From Nevskiales bacterium (lineage in GTDB: Bacteria; Pseudomonadota; Gammaproteobacteria; Nevskiales; Nevskiaceae), in contig JAQVDP010000001.1 of assembly GCA_028698335.1 (NCBI GenBank), positions 310,001-374,000 of the forward strand: a stretch of 64,000 nt of DNA. The letters are read 5' to 3'. The notes under the pieces are model-generated. The model was given only the letters and a program-made list of their open reading frames with translations. It was not told the DNA's origin and made no database searches. This document shows, piece after piece, positions 36,020 through 44,670 of the stretch. Numbering within the stretch: position 1 is the first letter of the stretch; each line of letters starts with the position of its first letter. Made by a program: the position numbers and the translations under genes.

Positions 36020-37275
36020 GCCGGGTCCCGAGCACCCTGCGCCAGCGTCTGATCTGGGCGCTGGCGACGTTCAGCGCCGCGACCGCGCTGCTGGTCGGGC
36101 TGGCGATCTGGAGCAGCGACGTGCTGCTCGAGGACGCCGCCGTGCGCGACCTGATGGAGCGCGAGCTCGCCCTGGTCGCGGGCGTCAGCAGCGGCGAGGA
36201 CGAGTTCGTACGTCACCACACGCTGCGCTTCTACCGCAGCCAGACGGTCCCCGATGCCATCCGCGATCTGCCCGACGGCTTCAACACGCACGTCTTCATC
36301 GGCGACCGCCAGTATCACGTCCTGGTGAAGACGCCGTCTGCGGAGGAGCGGCTCTACCTCGCCTACGACGTTTCGTTCATCGAGCGCCGCGAGCTGGCGC
36401 TGGGCCTCGCCGCCGTGGTGATCCTGCTCCTGGTGACCACCGCCGGGGTCTTCACCGCGCAGTGGATCGCGACCCAGGCGCTGCACCCGCTCGACGATCT
36501 GGTGCGCCAGCTCGAACGGCTGGATCCGGAGCGTCGCGGCGAGCAGTTGCGCCTGCCTTCGGCCCACAGTGAATTCACCGTGTTCGTCCGTTCGATGAAC
36601 CGCTACATGGCCGAACTCGACGCGATGGTCGAACGCGAGCGCGCGTTCGCGGCGGCGGCCAGCCACGAGCTGCGGACGCCGCTGGCGGTGATCCAGGGCG
36701 CCGCCGAAACCCTGGCGCTGACCGACACGCGGCCGCAGATCGCGCGCATCGCGCGCGCGGTCAACGAAGCCCGCCACCAGCTCGAGGCGCTGCTGGCGCT
36801 GTCCCGTGTCAACGAGACCCCGGCACTGGAGCAGATGGAGATGCCCGGCGATCTGCGGATCCTGGCCGAAACCTACCTGCACGACGCGCCGACGCAGACG
36901 CAGCTGATCTGGGACGCCCCCGAAGCGTTCCGGATCGAACTGCCCACCGGGGCGATCGCGGTCATCTTCACCAACCTGCTGCGCAACGCCCTGCGCGCGG
37001 CCAAGGGCGGACCGGTGACCGTCCGCGTCGACGCCACCGCCGTCGAGGTACTCGACGAGGGCCCGGGGATCGATCCCGGCGAACTGCCGCACGTGTTCGA
37101 GCCGCGCTTCCGCGGCCGTGACGGTGGCAGCGGCATGGGGCTCTACATCGCCCGGGTCCTGGCCCAGCGGCTCGGCTGGGAACTGACCCTCGAGAACCGG
37201 ACGCCGGGCAGCGGCGTGCGCGCGCGATTGCAGTTCCGGCGCGCGACGCCGGGCGGCGGCGCCCGCCGGGGCTGA
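36016..37275 (+). CDS. Sensor histidine kinase
   Basis: A 419-residue membrane kinase. TM1 is at about residues 11-34, a periplasmic sensor of roughly 85 residues follows (including VRHHTLRFYRSQT and FNTHVFIGDRQYHVL), TM2 is at about 122-145, then HAMP-like linker, H-box SHELRTPLAVIQG, N-box NLLRNALRAA, and G-box DEGPGID with GSGMGLYIAR. The GTG start overlaps the regulator stop. It converges with a compact ABC exporter operon, separated by two bases. Signal unknown; the sensor is modestly His-rich. Confidence 0.92.
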   Translation: MSRVPSTLRQRLIWALATFSAATALLVGLAIWSSDVLLEDAAVRDLMERELALVAGVSSGEDEFVRHHTLRFYRSQTVPDAIRDLPDGFNTHVFIGDRQYHVLVKTPSAEERLYLAYDVSFIERRELALGLAAVVILLLVTTAGVFTAQWIATQALHPLDDLVRQLERLDPERRGEQLRLPSAHSEFTVFVRSMNRYMAELDAMVERERAFAAAASHELRTPLAVIQGAAETLALTDTRPQIARIARAVNEARHQLEALLALSRVNETPALEQMEMPGDLRILAETYLHDAPTQTQLIWDAPEAFRIELPTGAIAVIFTNLLRNALRAAKGGPVTVRVDATAVEVLDEGPGIDPGELPHVFEPRFRGRDGGSGMGLYIARVLAQRLGWELTLENRTPGSGVRARLQFRRATPGGGARRG

Positions 37276-37277
37276 GA

Positions 37278-37889
37278 TCAGGTCTCCAGCGACTGCGCCG
37301 GGTGCGCCGTGCAGGCCCGCAGCGCCGGGTAGACGCTGCCGATCAGTCCGATCGCAGCGGCCATGATCACGCCGTGCAGGAGCAGCGCCGACGCCGACGG
37401 GCTCATCACCGTCGCGCCGAGGGCCGGGTCGCCCTGCAGCATCGCGATCGCGGCGCGACCCAGCAGCAGGCCGAGCAGACTGCCGGCGATCGCCAGGCAG
37501 GCCGCTTCGATCGCGACGATCTGCACGATCCGGCGCCGCCGCCAGCCGAGTGCGCGCAGCACCGAGAAGTCCTCGGCGTGCTCGAGCACGCTCAGCAGCA
37601 GCGCGATCAGGATCGCCGCGGCACCGAGCAGGGTCGCAGGCAATGCGATCAGGGTGCTCAGGGCCCAGCTGTGGCCGAAGCCGACGTGCAGATGCGAGCC
37701 GATCGCATCGGTCATGACCTCACCGGCCGGTGCGGCGGCCAGGCAGGCGTGGCAGACGGCGTGTCCGTGCCAGTCGATCGCCATCGACGCGACCCCGACA
37801 CAGACCGCGAGACAGACGATCACCAGCGCCAGCAGATAGCGCCAGTGGTGAAATTGCAGGTTGCGCACCGCCAGTCCGAACACGGTCAC
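37278..37889 (-). CDS. Minimal FtsX/MacB-like ABC permease with His/Cys-rich loop
   Basis: At 203 residues this is about half the size of an ordinary FtsX-family permease. It keeps TM1 (about 17-38) and the C-terminal FtsX domain of three helices (LEHAEDFSVLRALGWRRRRI near 101-120). The usual large periplasmic domain is replaced by a loop of about 37 residues with H41, H43, C46, H47, C49, H66, H68 and H73, suggestive of metal or thiol chemistry. It is coupled to the ATPase by a four-base overlap. It looks complete rather than degenerate. A metal link is inferred only from residue content. Confidence 0.75.
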   Translation of the reverse strand: MTVFGLAVRNLQFHHWRYLLALVIVCLAVCVGVASMAIDWHGHAVCHACLAAAPAGEVMTDAIGSHLHVGFGHSWALSTLIALPATLLGAAAILIALLLSVLEHAEDFSVLRALGWRRRRIVQIVAIEAACLAIAGSLLGLLLGRAAIAMLQGDPALGATVMSPSASALLLHGVIMAAAIGLIGSVYPALRACTAHPAQSLET

Positions 37890-38578
37890 GCCGCCGCCCT
37901 TCCCGCGTCGATCACGCGGCCGTCGGACATGCGCACGATGCGCTGCATCTGGCTGCCGACCTGGGCGTCATGGGTCGCCACGATCAGCGTCATCCCGGAC
38001 ACGGCATGGACATCCGTGAGCAGGCGCATGATGCGGCGCGCGTCCAGACTGTCGAGGTGGCCGGTCGGTTCGTCGGCCAGGAGCAAGCGGGGCCGATTGG
38101 CCAGCGCACGGGCGATGCCGACGCGCTGGCGTTCGGCGCCGGACAGCTCCGCGGGCAGGTGCCCGGCGCGATGCCCCAGCCCGACCTCCTCCAGCAGCAG
38201 GCGCGCCCGCTTGCGGTGTTCGTGCCGCGGCTGGCCGTTGTCGAGCATTGCCACCTCGACGTTCTCGGCCGCGGTCAGCATCGGCAGCAGACGGTAGGCC
38301 TCGAAGACCAGTCCGATCTCGTGGCGGCGAAAGTCCGCAGCGGCCGCGGGGGGCGGGTACGGGCGCCCGTCGAAGCGCAGCTGTCCCGCAGATGGTGGAT
38401 CCAGCGCGGCAAGCAGGCGCAGCAGGATCGACTTGCCGCTGCCGCTGGGGCCGACCAGTGCCACCGACTCGCCCGGATCGACACGCAGCCCGCAGCCACG
38501 CAGCGGCAGGGTACGGCCGCCGTCGGGGCTGAAGTCCAGCCCCTGGGCATCGATGAGGGCTTGCGGTGGGCGGTGCAT
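37886..38578 (-). CDS. ABC transporter ATP-binding protein (LolD/MacB type)
   Basis: A 230-residue ATPase with Walker A GPSGSGKS near residue 43, signature LSGAERQRVGIARALANRP and Walker B LLLADEPTGHLDS. The ADEPTG-LDS form and size fit the LolD/MacB/FtsE mechanotransmission class. It precedes the permease by an ATGA overlap and is divergent from the large exported-protein gene across 80 bases. It faces the two-component genes at the other end. Confidence 0.9.
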   Translation of the reverse strand: MHRPPQALIDAQGLDFSPDGGRTLPLRGCGLRVDPGESVALVGPSGSGKSILLRLLAALDPPSAGQLRFDGRPYPPPAAAADFRRHEIGLVFEAYRLLPMLTAAENVEVAMLDNGQPRHEHRKRARLLLEEVGLGHRAGHLPAELSGAERQRVGIARALANRPRLLLADEPTGHLDSLDARRIMRLLTDVHAVSGMTLIVATHDAQVGSQMQRIVRMSDGRVIDAGRAAA

Positions 38579-38658
38579 GGGGAAACGTTCCGGGCCTGCG
38601 CGAATTCGGCCGAGTTGCCTTATCGTCGAACACTGAACACAGCACCCTAGGGCCGACG

Positions 38659-40191
38659 ATGTCAGTGCAGCGTCAACACTGCCAGGGCGGAAACGGGCGG
38701 TCATGCCGGCGATACGCCGCCGCCGGGCTGGTGGCCGCGACCCTGCTGCTCGCCGCCGTCTGCGCCGCGCCGCGGACCGACGTCGGCGCCGTTCCGGCGG
38801 GGGCCGGCGCATTGCCGTGCGCGACGGTTTTCGAGGCACTGGATCGCGCCGTGGTCGAGGCCGGCGTCCAGGGCGGCGACGTCCGCGCGGTCCCCGGGTT
38901 GCCGTACCTGACCGCGGACCGCTTCCTGGCGTCCTTCGCCGGGGCGGCCACGGATGCGGACGCCTTCGATGTCTGGGTCGAGCATCTGCGCCGCCGCAAT
39001 CTGCAGCGGCGGGCCGCCGAGCTGGCGCGGCTCGGGCCACGGGCAGACGGCCTGAGCCTCGCGCGCCTCGACGGCTGCGGTCGCCGGCGGGCAGCGGCCG
39101 AACTGGGCGATGCCGCTGCGCGGCGCCGGTTGTGGGCGGCGGTGCGGGTCCCCGACGAGTACGCGCGGGTCGCGCGCATCGCCGGCTTCTACCCCTTCGC
39201 CGTGCCGTTCCTGCGCCTCGGCATCGGCGACTACCAGCGCGGCGTTGCCGCGGACTACGCGCGTCCGCTGGCCGATCTCGACGGGCCGGCGCGGCGCATC
39301 GCCTGGGGGCCGGCGGCGGCGTCCGGGCCGGTGCCCGCGCTGGCCGCGGTGCCGCGCGACCGGCTCGGCATTCCGCAGCTCGACGCGGCGCAGTGGGCGG
39401 CGCTGGCGCGGGCCCATGCGCCGGTGTGGTGGGTCGAACAGGGCGGGCCCTACGACCTGCCCGGTGCGCCGACCTGGGCCGGCGCCCGGCCGACGGTCGA
39501 CCCGGCGCGACCGGACGTCTACGTCCACCACGACTTCACCCGCTTCGGGGCACAGGTCCTGCCGGTGCTGGTGTACACGATCTGGTTCGCCGAGCGGCCG
39601 CCGCAGACGGCCCACGATCCGTATGCCGGCGCCCTCGACGGCCTGGTGTGGCGCGTCGTGCTCGACCCGCAGGGCCGGCCCCTGCTCTACGACAGCATCC
39701 ACCCCTGCGGTTGTTTCCACTACTGGTATCCGGCGCAGCCGCTGACCCGCCGTGACGCCGATTCATTGTGGCGGGAGCCGGCGCTGGTCCCGCAGGGACA
39801 GCTGCCGCCCAACCCCGCCGGTGGGCGCTGGGCGCTGCGGGTGGCCAGCGCGACCCACCAGCTGCGCCGGGTGCTGCCGGCGGACGGTATCGATGGCGAG
39901 CGTCGCGACTACCGCCTGCGCCCATACGCCGAACTGACACGGCTGCCCGATCCCCGCGGCGGATTGCGCAGCCTGTTCGGTCGTGACGGCCTGGTTGCCG
40001 GCAGCGAACGGGGCGAGCGCTGGTGGCTGTGGGTCAGCGGCGTGCCCGAGCCGGGGGCGATGCGGCGCCGGGGACGCCAGGCCACGGCCTTCGTCGGACG
40101 CCAGCACTTCGACGACGCCCGCGTGCTGGAGCAGGTGTTCGAAGTGCCGGAGGCGTTCCGCGATCCGGCGTTGCCGGCGCAGTTACGGTAA
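38659..40191 (+). CDS. Exported protein of unknown function, 510 residues
   Basis: I do not recognise a family. The N-terminus has RSCRRY followed by a hydrophobic run of about 18 residues ending AAVCAAP, suggesting export; the Cys context is poor for a lipobox. A His-rich central block reads VYVHHDFTRFGAQVLPVLVY and later DSIHPCGCFHYWYP, with two Cys and several aromatic residues that could bind metal or form a disulfide. DGLVWRVVLDP and GERWWLWVSGVPEPGAMRR lie in the second half. The DNA is as GC-rich as neighbours. It diverges from the ABC ATPase gene, so a shared role is possible. Confidence 0.6.
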   Translation: MSVQRQHCQGGNGRSCRRYAAAGLVAATLLLAAVCAAPRTDVGAVPAGAGALPCATVFEALDRAVVEAGVQGGDVRAVPGLPYLTADRFLASFAGAATDADAFDVWVEHLRRRNLQRRAAELARLGPRADGLSLARLDGCGRRRAAAELGDAAARRRLWAAVRVPDEYARVARIAGFYPFAVPFLRLGIGDYQRGVAADYARPLADLDGPARRIAWGPAAASGPVPALAAVPRDRLGIPQLDAAQWAALARAHAPVWWVEQGGPYDLPGAPTWAGARPTVDPARPDVYVHHDFTRFGAQVLPVLVYTIWFAERPPQTAHDPYAGALDGLVWRVVLDPQGRPLLYDSIHPCGCFHYWYPAQPLTRRDADSLWREPALVPQGQLPPNPAGGRWALRVASATHQLRRVLPADGIDGERRDYRLRPYAELTRLPDPRGGLRSLFGRDGLVAGSERGERWWLWVSGVPEPGAMRRRGRQATAFVGRQHFDDARVLEQVFEVPEAFRDPALPAQLR

Positions 40192-40253
40192 GCCCGCGTT
40201 CCGGCCCGATCGGCCTATCATGCGCCACCATTCGGGTTCCAACGGGAGCGGGC

Positions 40254-41069
40254 ATGTACAAGCTGAAGGACAAGGTTGCGGTGATTACCGGCGCGGGCTC
40301 CGGCATCGGCCGGGCGCTGGCGCTGCAGCTGGCGAACAAGGGCTGCCGTCTGGCGCTGTCGGACGTCAACGAGGACGGCCTGGCCGAAACCGCGTCGATG
40401 CTCCCGCAGACGCCGTTCACGCAGCGCCTCGACGTGGCCGACCGTGAGGCCGTGTATGCCCACGCCGACGCGGTGCAGCGCGAGTTCGGCACCGCCCACG
40501 TCGTGATCAACAATGCCGGCGTCGCGCTGTCGCAGACGATCGAGGACATGAGCTACGACGATTTCGAGTGGCTGATGGGGATCAACTTCTGGGGCGTGGT
40601 CTACGGGACCAAGGCGTTCCTGCCGATGCTGCGTGCGCAGGACGACGGCGCCATCGTCAATCTGTCGAGCATCTTCGGCATCATCACCCTGCCGACGCAG
40701 GGCGCGTACCACGCCGCCAAGTTCGCGGTCCGCGGCTTCACCGAGACCCTGCGTCAGGAGCTGGCCGGCACCGGCGTGTTCGCGGTCAGCATCCATCCCG
40801 GCGGCATCAAGACCAACATCGCGCGTTCCGCGCGCTTCTATGTCAGCCCCACCGGCGACAAGGACCGCGAGAAGACCAACCAGGACTTCGACAAGCTGGC
40901 GCGGACCACGCCGGAACAGGCGGCCGCCGCGATCATCGACGGCATCGAGCACAAGCGTCCGCGCGTGCTGATCGGCGGCGACGCCAAACTGCTCGACAAG
41001 GTGCAGCGCTGGATGCCGGAGTCCTACCCGAAGCTGGTCAGCAAGTTCGTCGAACTCGGCCGGCGCTGA
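40254..41069 (+). CDS. SDR family NAD(P)-dependent oxidoreductase
   Basis: A 271-residue classical SDR. TGAGSGIGRALA lies near residues 12-23, NNAG near 88, catalytic Ser in NLSSIFG and YHAAK near 155-159. LSDVNEDGLAET after the second strand has Asp, which usually favours NAD over NADP. A C-terminal extension (DAKLLDKVQRWMPESYPKLVSKF) resembles SDRs linked to lipid or steroid metabolism, but the substrate is not predictable. GGGAGCGGGC precedes the ATG. Confidence 0.88.
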   Translation: MYKLKDKVAVITGAGSGIGRALALQLANKGCRLALSDVNEDGLAETASMLPQTPFTQRLDVADREAVYAHADAVQREFGTAHVVINNAGVALSQTIEDMSYDDFEWLMGINFWGVVYGTKAFLPMLRAQDDGAIVNLSSIFGIITLPTQGAYHAAKFAVRGFTETLRQELAGTGVFAVSIHPGGIKTNIARSARFYVSPTGDKDREKTNQDFDKLARTTPEQAAAAIIDGIEHKRPRVLIGGDAKLLDKVQRWMPESYPKLVSKFVELGRR

Positions 41070-41072
41070 CGC

Positions 41073-42476
41073 TCAGCCTTCCGCGCTGGCCGTAGGCAGG
41101 GGTGCAGCGGTCGCCACGCGGCGCCGTTTGCGCTGCTGCTTGGCGCGGTACATCTTCAGGTCGGCGTTGTGCATCGCGGTCTTGAGTGGATCGGGCCGGG
41201 TCAGGTCCACCGCCGCGTGGCCGGCGCTGAAATGCACCTCGAACGGCAGCGCGCGGCGGCGGTTGAACGCCGCCACCTCGTCCTGCAGGCGGCGCAGCGT
41301 GGCCTCGGGTGCCGGCTGGTGGCGTGCCGCGAGCACGCAGAACTCATCGCCGCCGACGCGGCCGATGACGTCGCTGCCGCGGAAGTTGTCGACCAGCAGT
41401 CCGGCGACGGTGCTGATCAGCTGTGATCCGGCCTCGTGACCGAGTTCGTCGTTGACCTGTTTGAGCCCGTCGATGTCGAAGAAGAACAGCACCGCCGGCA
41501 GCTCTTCACGCTGCGCGGTTCGCACCGCCTGCTCCGCCAGGAAGGTGAAGCCGCGGCGGTTGTTGACGCCGGTCAGCTCGTCGGTCAGCGAGATCATCCG
41601 CAGTTCGGCTTCGAGCGTGTTGATGCGCTGGGCCATCCAGATCACGACGATCAGGACCAGTAGCGCGAGCGTCGCCGCCCGCAGCGCGGCCGCGTAGGAA
41701 GCGTCCAGCCATCCGAGATCCACCACCAGCCGGTGCAGCAGCGCCAGCGCGAAGGGCGTGGCCAGCGCGAACGGCATGATCGTCCGCGCGATGCGGCTGC
41801 CGATGCCGATGCCAACGAGCACGTCCGAATAGCCCTGGCGGGCGCGGCGGATACCGGCGACCAGTGCCAGACAGGCGAAGCCGAACAGCGTATGTGGCGA
41901 CGTGCGGGTCAGCTCATCGGTCCCGAACAGATGGGTTGCGTCGAACAGATAGCCGGCCAGGACCATCATCACCAAGCCGGTGAGCAGGATCGCGGCAGCG
42001 TCGGCCACCACGCCGCAGACGCCCTTGTCCTGGCGCAGGCACAGCAGCCCGATTCCGGCGAAGAGGTAGCCCAGCGAGGTCTGCAGCGACATCCGGCCCG
42101 GATACGCGCCGCCCCAGGGATCGTCGACCAGCCACCGGTCGACGCCGAGACCGAGGTCGACATTCCATTCAGCTAATGTCGCCACCGTGAGCCCCAGGAT
42201 CGCGACGGCCGCGAGGCGGCCCAGCCGGATCTGGTTCGGGGTGGCCCGTGGGCGTTGCAGCGCGTAGCTGGCGACCGCCAGCAGCAGGCTCAACGCCGTA
42301 TTGAACTTCATCAGCCACCAGCCGTCCGGCGCCAGCGACCGCAGCGCCGGGATCAGCCACAGCGCCAGCACCGCCAGTCCGAGCGCAGCGGCGACGACCA
42401 GCACGCCCCGCTCGACGCGCTGCAGCCGTCTGAGCAGCTCGAAATCGGGACGGTTGGAGAGGGTGGCGAAGGACAT
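41073..42476 (-). CDS. Membrane diguanylate cyclase (GGDEF)
   Basis: A 467-residue protein with about eight hydrophobic segments in residues 25-285 and a C-terminal GGDEF domain with the active site GRVGGDEFCVL near 380. RGSD lies five residues before GGDEF, the position of the inhibitory I-site, so product feedback is likely. LTDELTGVNNRRGF and FFFDIDGLKQVND are also typical. It should make cyclic di-GMP in response to a membrane or periplasmic cue. It converges with the SDR gene with three bases between them. Confidence 0.92.
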   Translation of the reverse strand: MSFATLSNRPDFELLRRLQRVERGVLVVAAALGLAVLALWLIPALRSLAPDGWWLMKFNTALSLLLAVASYALQRPRATPNQIRLGRLAAVAILGLTVATLAEWNVDLGLGVDRWLVDDPWGGAYPGRMSLQTSLGYLFAGIGLLCLRQDKGVCGVVADAAAILLTGLVMMVLAGYLFDATHLFGTDELTRTSPHTLFGFACLALVAGIRRARQGYSDVLVGIGIGSRIARTIMPFALATPFALALLHRLVVDLGWLDASYAAALRAATLALLVLIVVIWMAQRINTLEAELRMISLTDELTGVNNRRGFTFLAEQAVRTAQREELPAVLFFFDIDGLKQVNDELGHEAGSQLISTVAGLLVDNFRGSDVIGRVGGDEFCVLAARHQPAPEATLRRLQDEVAAFNRRRALPFEVHFSAGHAAVDLTRPDPLKTAMHNADLKMYRAKQQRKRRRVATAAPLPTASAEG

Positions 42477-42634
42477 GTCGGCCCGGCATCGGGCAACAGT
42501 GCCCGTCTACGGTTAACGGCCGCCATAGCGGACGCTGAAGGCCGCAGCCGTGACTCAGGATGATTGACCCACGGGGTTGTGGACGCAAGCATGAAACGTC
42601 CGCGCGGCGCGCAGATTCCGCCTGGCGGCGCTGT

Positions 42635-42650
42635 GGCCGGGAAACCGGCC
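42635..42650. terminator. GAAA-tetraloop hairpin downstream of aroE
   Basis: GGCCGG-GAAA-CCGGCC (42635-42650) is a compact perfect hairpin 15 bases after the aroE stop, without a T-tract. It may stabilise or terminate the hemB-aroE transcript. The rest of the 188-base gap up to the GGDEF gene has nothing clear. Confidence 0.3.
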
Positions 42651-42664
42651 GCGTGATCGCGGAT

Positions 42665-43477
42665 TCAGGCCGTTTCGCGCAGCTGGGCGATGACTGGCGC
42701 GGTGTCGGGGCGCAGGCCGCGCCAGCGCTCGAACGAGGCCGCGGCCTGTTCGACCAGCATGCCGAGGCCGTCGGAAACCTGGGCCGCGCCCTGGGATTCG
42801 GCCCAGGCGCGGAACGGCGCGAAGGCATGGCCGTAGGACAGGTCGTAGCACTGGCCGCCCGCCGCCAGCAGCTGTCCGGGCAGGCGCGGGAAGCTGCCGT
42901 CATGGCCGGCGGAGGTGGCGTGGACGATCAGATCGAAGCGGTCGCCCTTGAGCGCCCGATGGGTGCAGGGCCGGATCGGTCCGATCGCCCGGAATTCCTC
43001 GGCCAGGGCTTCGGGCTTGGCCGGACTGCGATTGGAGACGACCAGTTCCGCCGGCTGTTCGCGCAGCAGCGGTTCGAGGATGCCGCGCACCGCGCCACCG
43101 GCGCCGAGCACCAGCACCCGGCGGCCGCGCAGGCCGAAGCCGAGCCGCTGCAGGTCGCGCAGGCAGCCCTCGCCGTCGGTGTTGTCACCGGACCAGCCGT
43201 TGTCGGTGCGCAGCAGGGTGTTGACCGCACCGGCGCGTCGCGCGCGGTCGCTGACCGTCTCGCACAGGCGCATCACCTCGACCTTGTGCGGCAGTGTCAC
43301 GTTGAGCCCGCGAAACCCCTGCGCCGCGAGCGCCGCGAGCGAGGCCTCGAGTGCGTCCGGGGCGACGTCGATCGCCTCGTAGCTGAGCGACTGCCCGGTC
43401 TGGCGGGCGAACGCGGCGTGGATCAGCGGCGACTTGCTGTGCGCGACCGGATGGCCGATGACGGCGTAGCGATCCAT
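42665..43477 (-). CDS. aroE: Shikimate dehydrogenase (NADP+)
   Basis: AroE reduces 3-dehydroshikimate in the chorismate pathway. The 270-residue enzyme has VIGHPVAHSKSPLIH, NVTLPHK with the catalytic Lys, DNTDG and the nucleotide-binding GAGGAVRGI near 130, followed by NRS, which is the NADP-specific pattern. It lies 13 bases after hemB in a two-gene operon. Chorismate made downstream would be the substrate of the XanB2-like enzyme in this window. Confidence 0.96.
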   Translation of the reverse strand: MDRYAVIGHPVAHSKSPLIHAAFARQTGQSLSYEAIDVAPDALEASLAALAAQGFRGLNVTLPHKVEVMRLCETVSDRARRAGAVNTLLRTDNGWSGDNTDGEGCLRDLQRLGFGLRGRRVLVLGAGGAVRGILEPLLREQPAELVVSNRSPAKPEALAEEFRAIGPIRPCTHRALKGDRFDLIVHATSAGHDGSFPRLPGQLLAAGGQCYDLSYGHAFAPFRAWAESQGAAQVSDGLGMLVEQAAASFERWRGLRPDTAPVIAQLRETA

Positions 43478-43490
43478 GATGGCACCCGCC

Positions 43491-44486
43491 TCACTCGGCC
43501 AGCCAGATCGCCGCCTGTTTGGCGTAGTAGGTCAGGATCGAATCGGCGCCGGCGCGGCGGAAGCACAGCAGCGCTTCGAGCACGGTCTTGCGTTCGTCGA
43601 TCCAGCCGTTCTGGGCCGCGGCCTTGATCATGCTGTACTCGCCGCTGACGTGGTACGCCGACACCGGCACGCCGAAGCGGTCCTTGACCCGGCGGATGAT
43701 GTCCAGATACGGCATGCCCGGCTTGACCATGACGATGTCGGCGCCCTCGTCGAGATCCAGCGCGACCTCGCGCAGGGCCTCGTCGGTGTTGGCCGGATCC
43801 ATCTGGTAGGTCTCCTTTCCGCCCTTGCCGAGGTTGCCGGACGAGCCCACCGCATCGCGGAACGGGCCGTAGAACGCGGAGGCGTACTTGGCCGCGTAGG
43901 ACAGGATCAGGGTGTTGCGGAAGCCGTCGCGCTCAAGCACCTGGCGGATGTGACCGACGCGGCCGTCCATCATGTCCGACGGGGCGACCACATCGGCGCC
44001 GGCGCGGGCGTAGAGCAGGGCCTGGCGCCGCAGGATCTCGCAGGTCGGGTCGTTGGCGACGTAACCGTGCTCGTCGAGCACGCCGTCCTGGCCGTGGCTG
44101 GTGTAGGGGTCGAGCGCGACGTCGGCGACGATGCCGATCTCCGGCACCGCGTTCTTGATCGCCTTGATCGAGCGCACCATCAGGCTGTCCGGATTGAGCG
44201 CCTCGTCGCCGCCCGGCGTCTTCAGCTCCGGCGGCGTCACCGGGAACAGCGCAACCGTCTGCACGCCGACCGCGTACAGCTCACGACACTCCGCGACCAG
44301 TTCGTCCAGATCGTGGCGCACGACGCCGGGCATCGACGCCACCGGTCCCTTGCGCGGCCCCTCGGCGACGAACAGGGGCTGGATCAGCTGTTCCGGCAGC
44401 AGATGCGTTTCGCGGACCAGTCCGCGCACGAAGGCGGACTGACGGGTGCGGCGGAGACGGGTGTTGGGATAGCGACCGGTGATCAC
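43491..44486 (-). CDS. hemB: Delta-aminolevulinic acid dehydratase (porphobilinogen synthase)
   Basis: HemB joins two 5-aminolevulinate molecules to porphobilinogen. YPNTRLRRTRQSAFVRGLVRE, VVAPSDMMDGR, SYAAKYASAFYGPFRDAVGS (Schiff-base Lys region) and VSGEYSM are diagnostic. DPYTSHGQDGVLDEHG has Asp where zinc enzymes have Cys, so it is the magnesium-type enzyme seen in Pseudomonas. The start is uncertain: GTG at 44486 (331 residues) or TTG at 44501; a TATAAT at 44520-44525 argues against any start much further upstream. hemE is also in the window but not linked. Confidence 0.93.
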   Translation of the reverse strand: MITGRYPNTRLRRTRQSAFVRGLVRETHLLPEQLIQPLFVAEGPRKGPVASMPGVVRHDLDELVAECRELYAVGVQTVALFPVTPPELKTPGGDEALNPDSLMVRSIKAIKNAVPEIGIVADVALDPYTSHGQDGVLDEHGYVANDPTCEILRRQALLYARAGADVVAPSDMMDGRVGHIRQVLERDGFRNTLILSYAAKYASAFYGPFRDAVGSSGNLGKGGKETYQMDPANTDEALREVALDLDEGADIVMVKPGMPYLDIIRRVKDRFGVPVSAYHVSGEYSMIKAAAQNGWIDERKTVLEALLCFRRAGADSILTYYAKQAAIWLAE

Positions 44487-44519
44487 GGGGAATTTGGCCA
44501 ATGCGGATGGAACGGCGGC

Positions 44520-44525
44520 ATTATA
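44520..44525 (-). promoter_or_regulatory. hemB promoter -10 element
   Basis: The complement reads TATAAT exactly. Transcription would start near 44513, giving a leader of about 12 bases to the TTG or about 27 to the GTG of hemB. No good -35 hexamer is seen. Confidence 0.45.
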
Positions 44526-44582
44526 CGGCGCGCACCCCGCGCGACGGCCGCCGCGCCCGCGATGTCGCGCGCGGCGCATCGG

Positions 44583-44603
44583 GTTGCCGGCGTCGCCGGC
44601 AAC
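44583..44603 (+). other. Hairpin before the leader ORF of the sterol desaturase-like gene
   Basis: GTTGCCGGC (44583-44591) and GCCGGCAAC (44595-44603) form a perfect nine-pair stem with a three-base loop. It ends four bases before the Shine-Dalgarno sequence of the 17-residue leader ORF. Confidence 0.4.
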
Positions 44604-44616
44604 ACTTGAGGAGGAC

Positions 44617-44670
44617 ATGTTGATTACAGACAGAGGCAAGCGTGGACCTGCGCCGGCGGGCGTCGCATGA
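44617..44670 (+). CDS. 17-residue leader peptide coupled to the sterol desaturase-like gene
   Basis: A strong GAGGAGGA lies just before an ATG that encodes MLITDRGKRGPAPAGVA and stops in an ATGA overlapping the next gene's start. The desaturase start itself has no good ribosome-binding site (GGGCGTCGC), so translation probably depends on ribosomes finishing this short frame. It may simply be a coupling device; no peptide function is known. Confidence 0.5.
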   Translation: MLITDRGKRGPAPAGVA

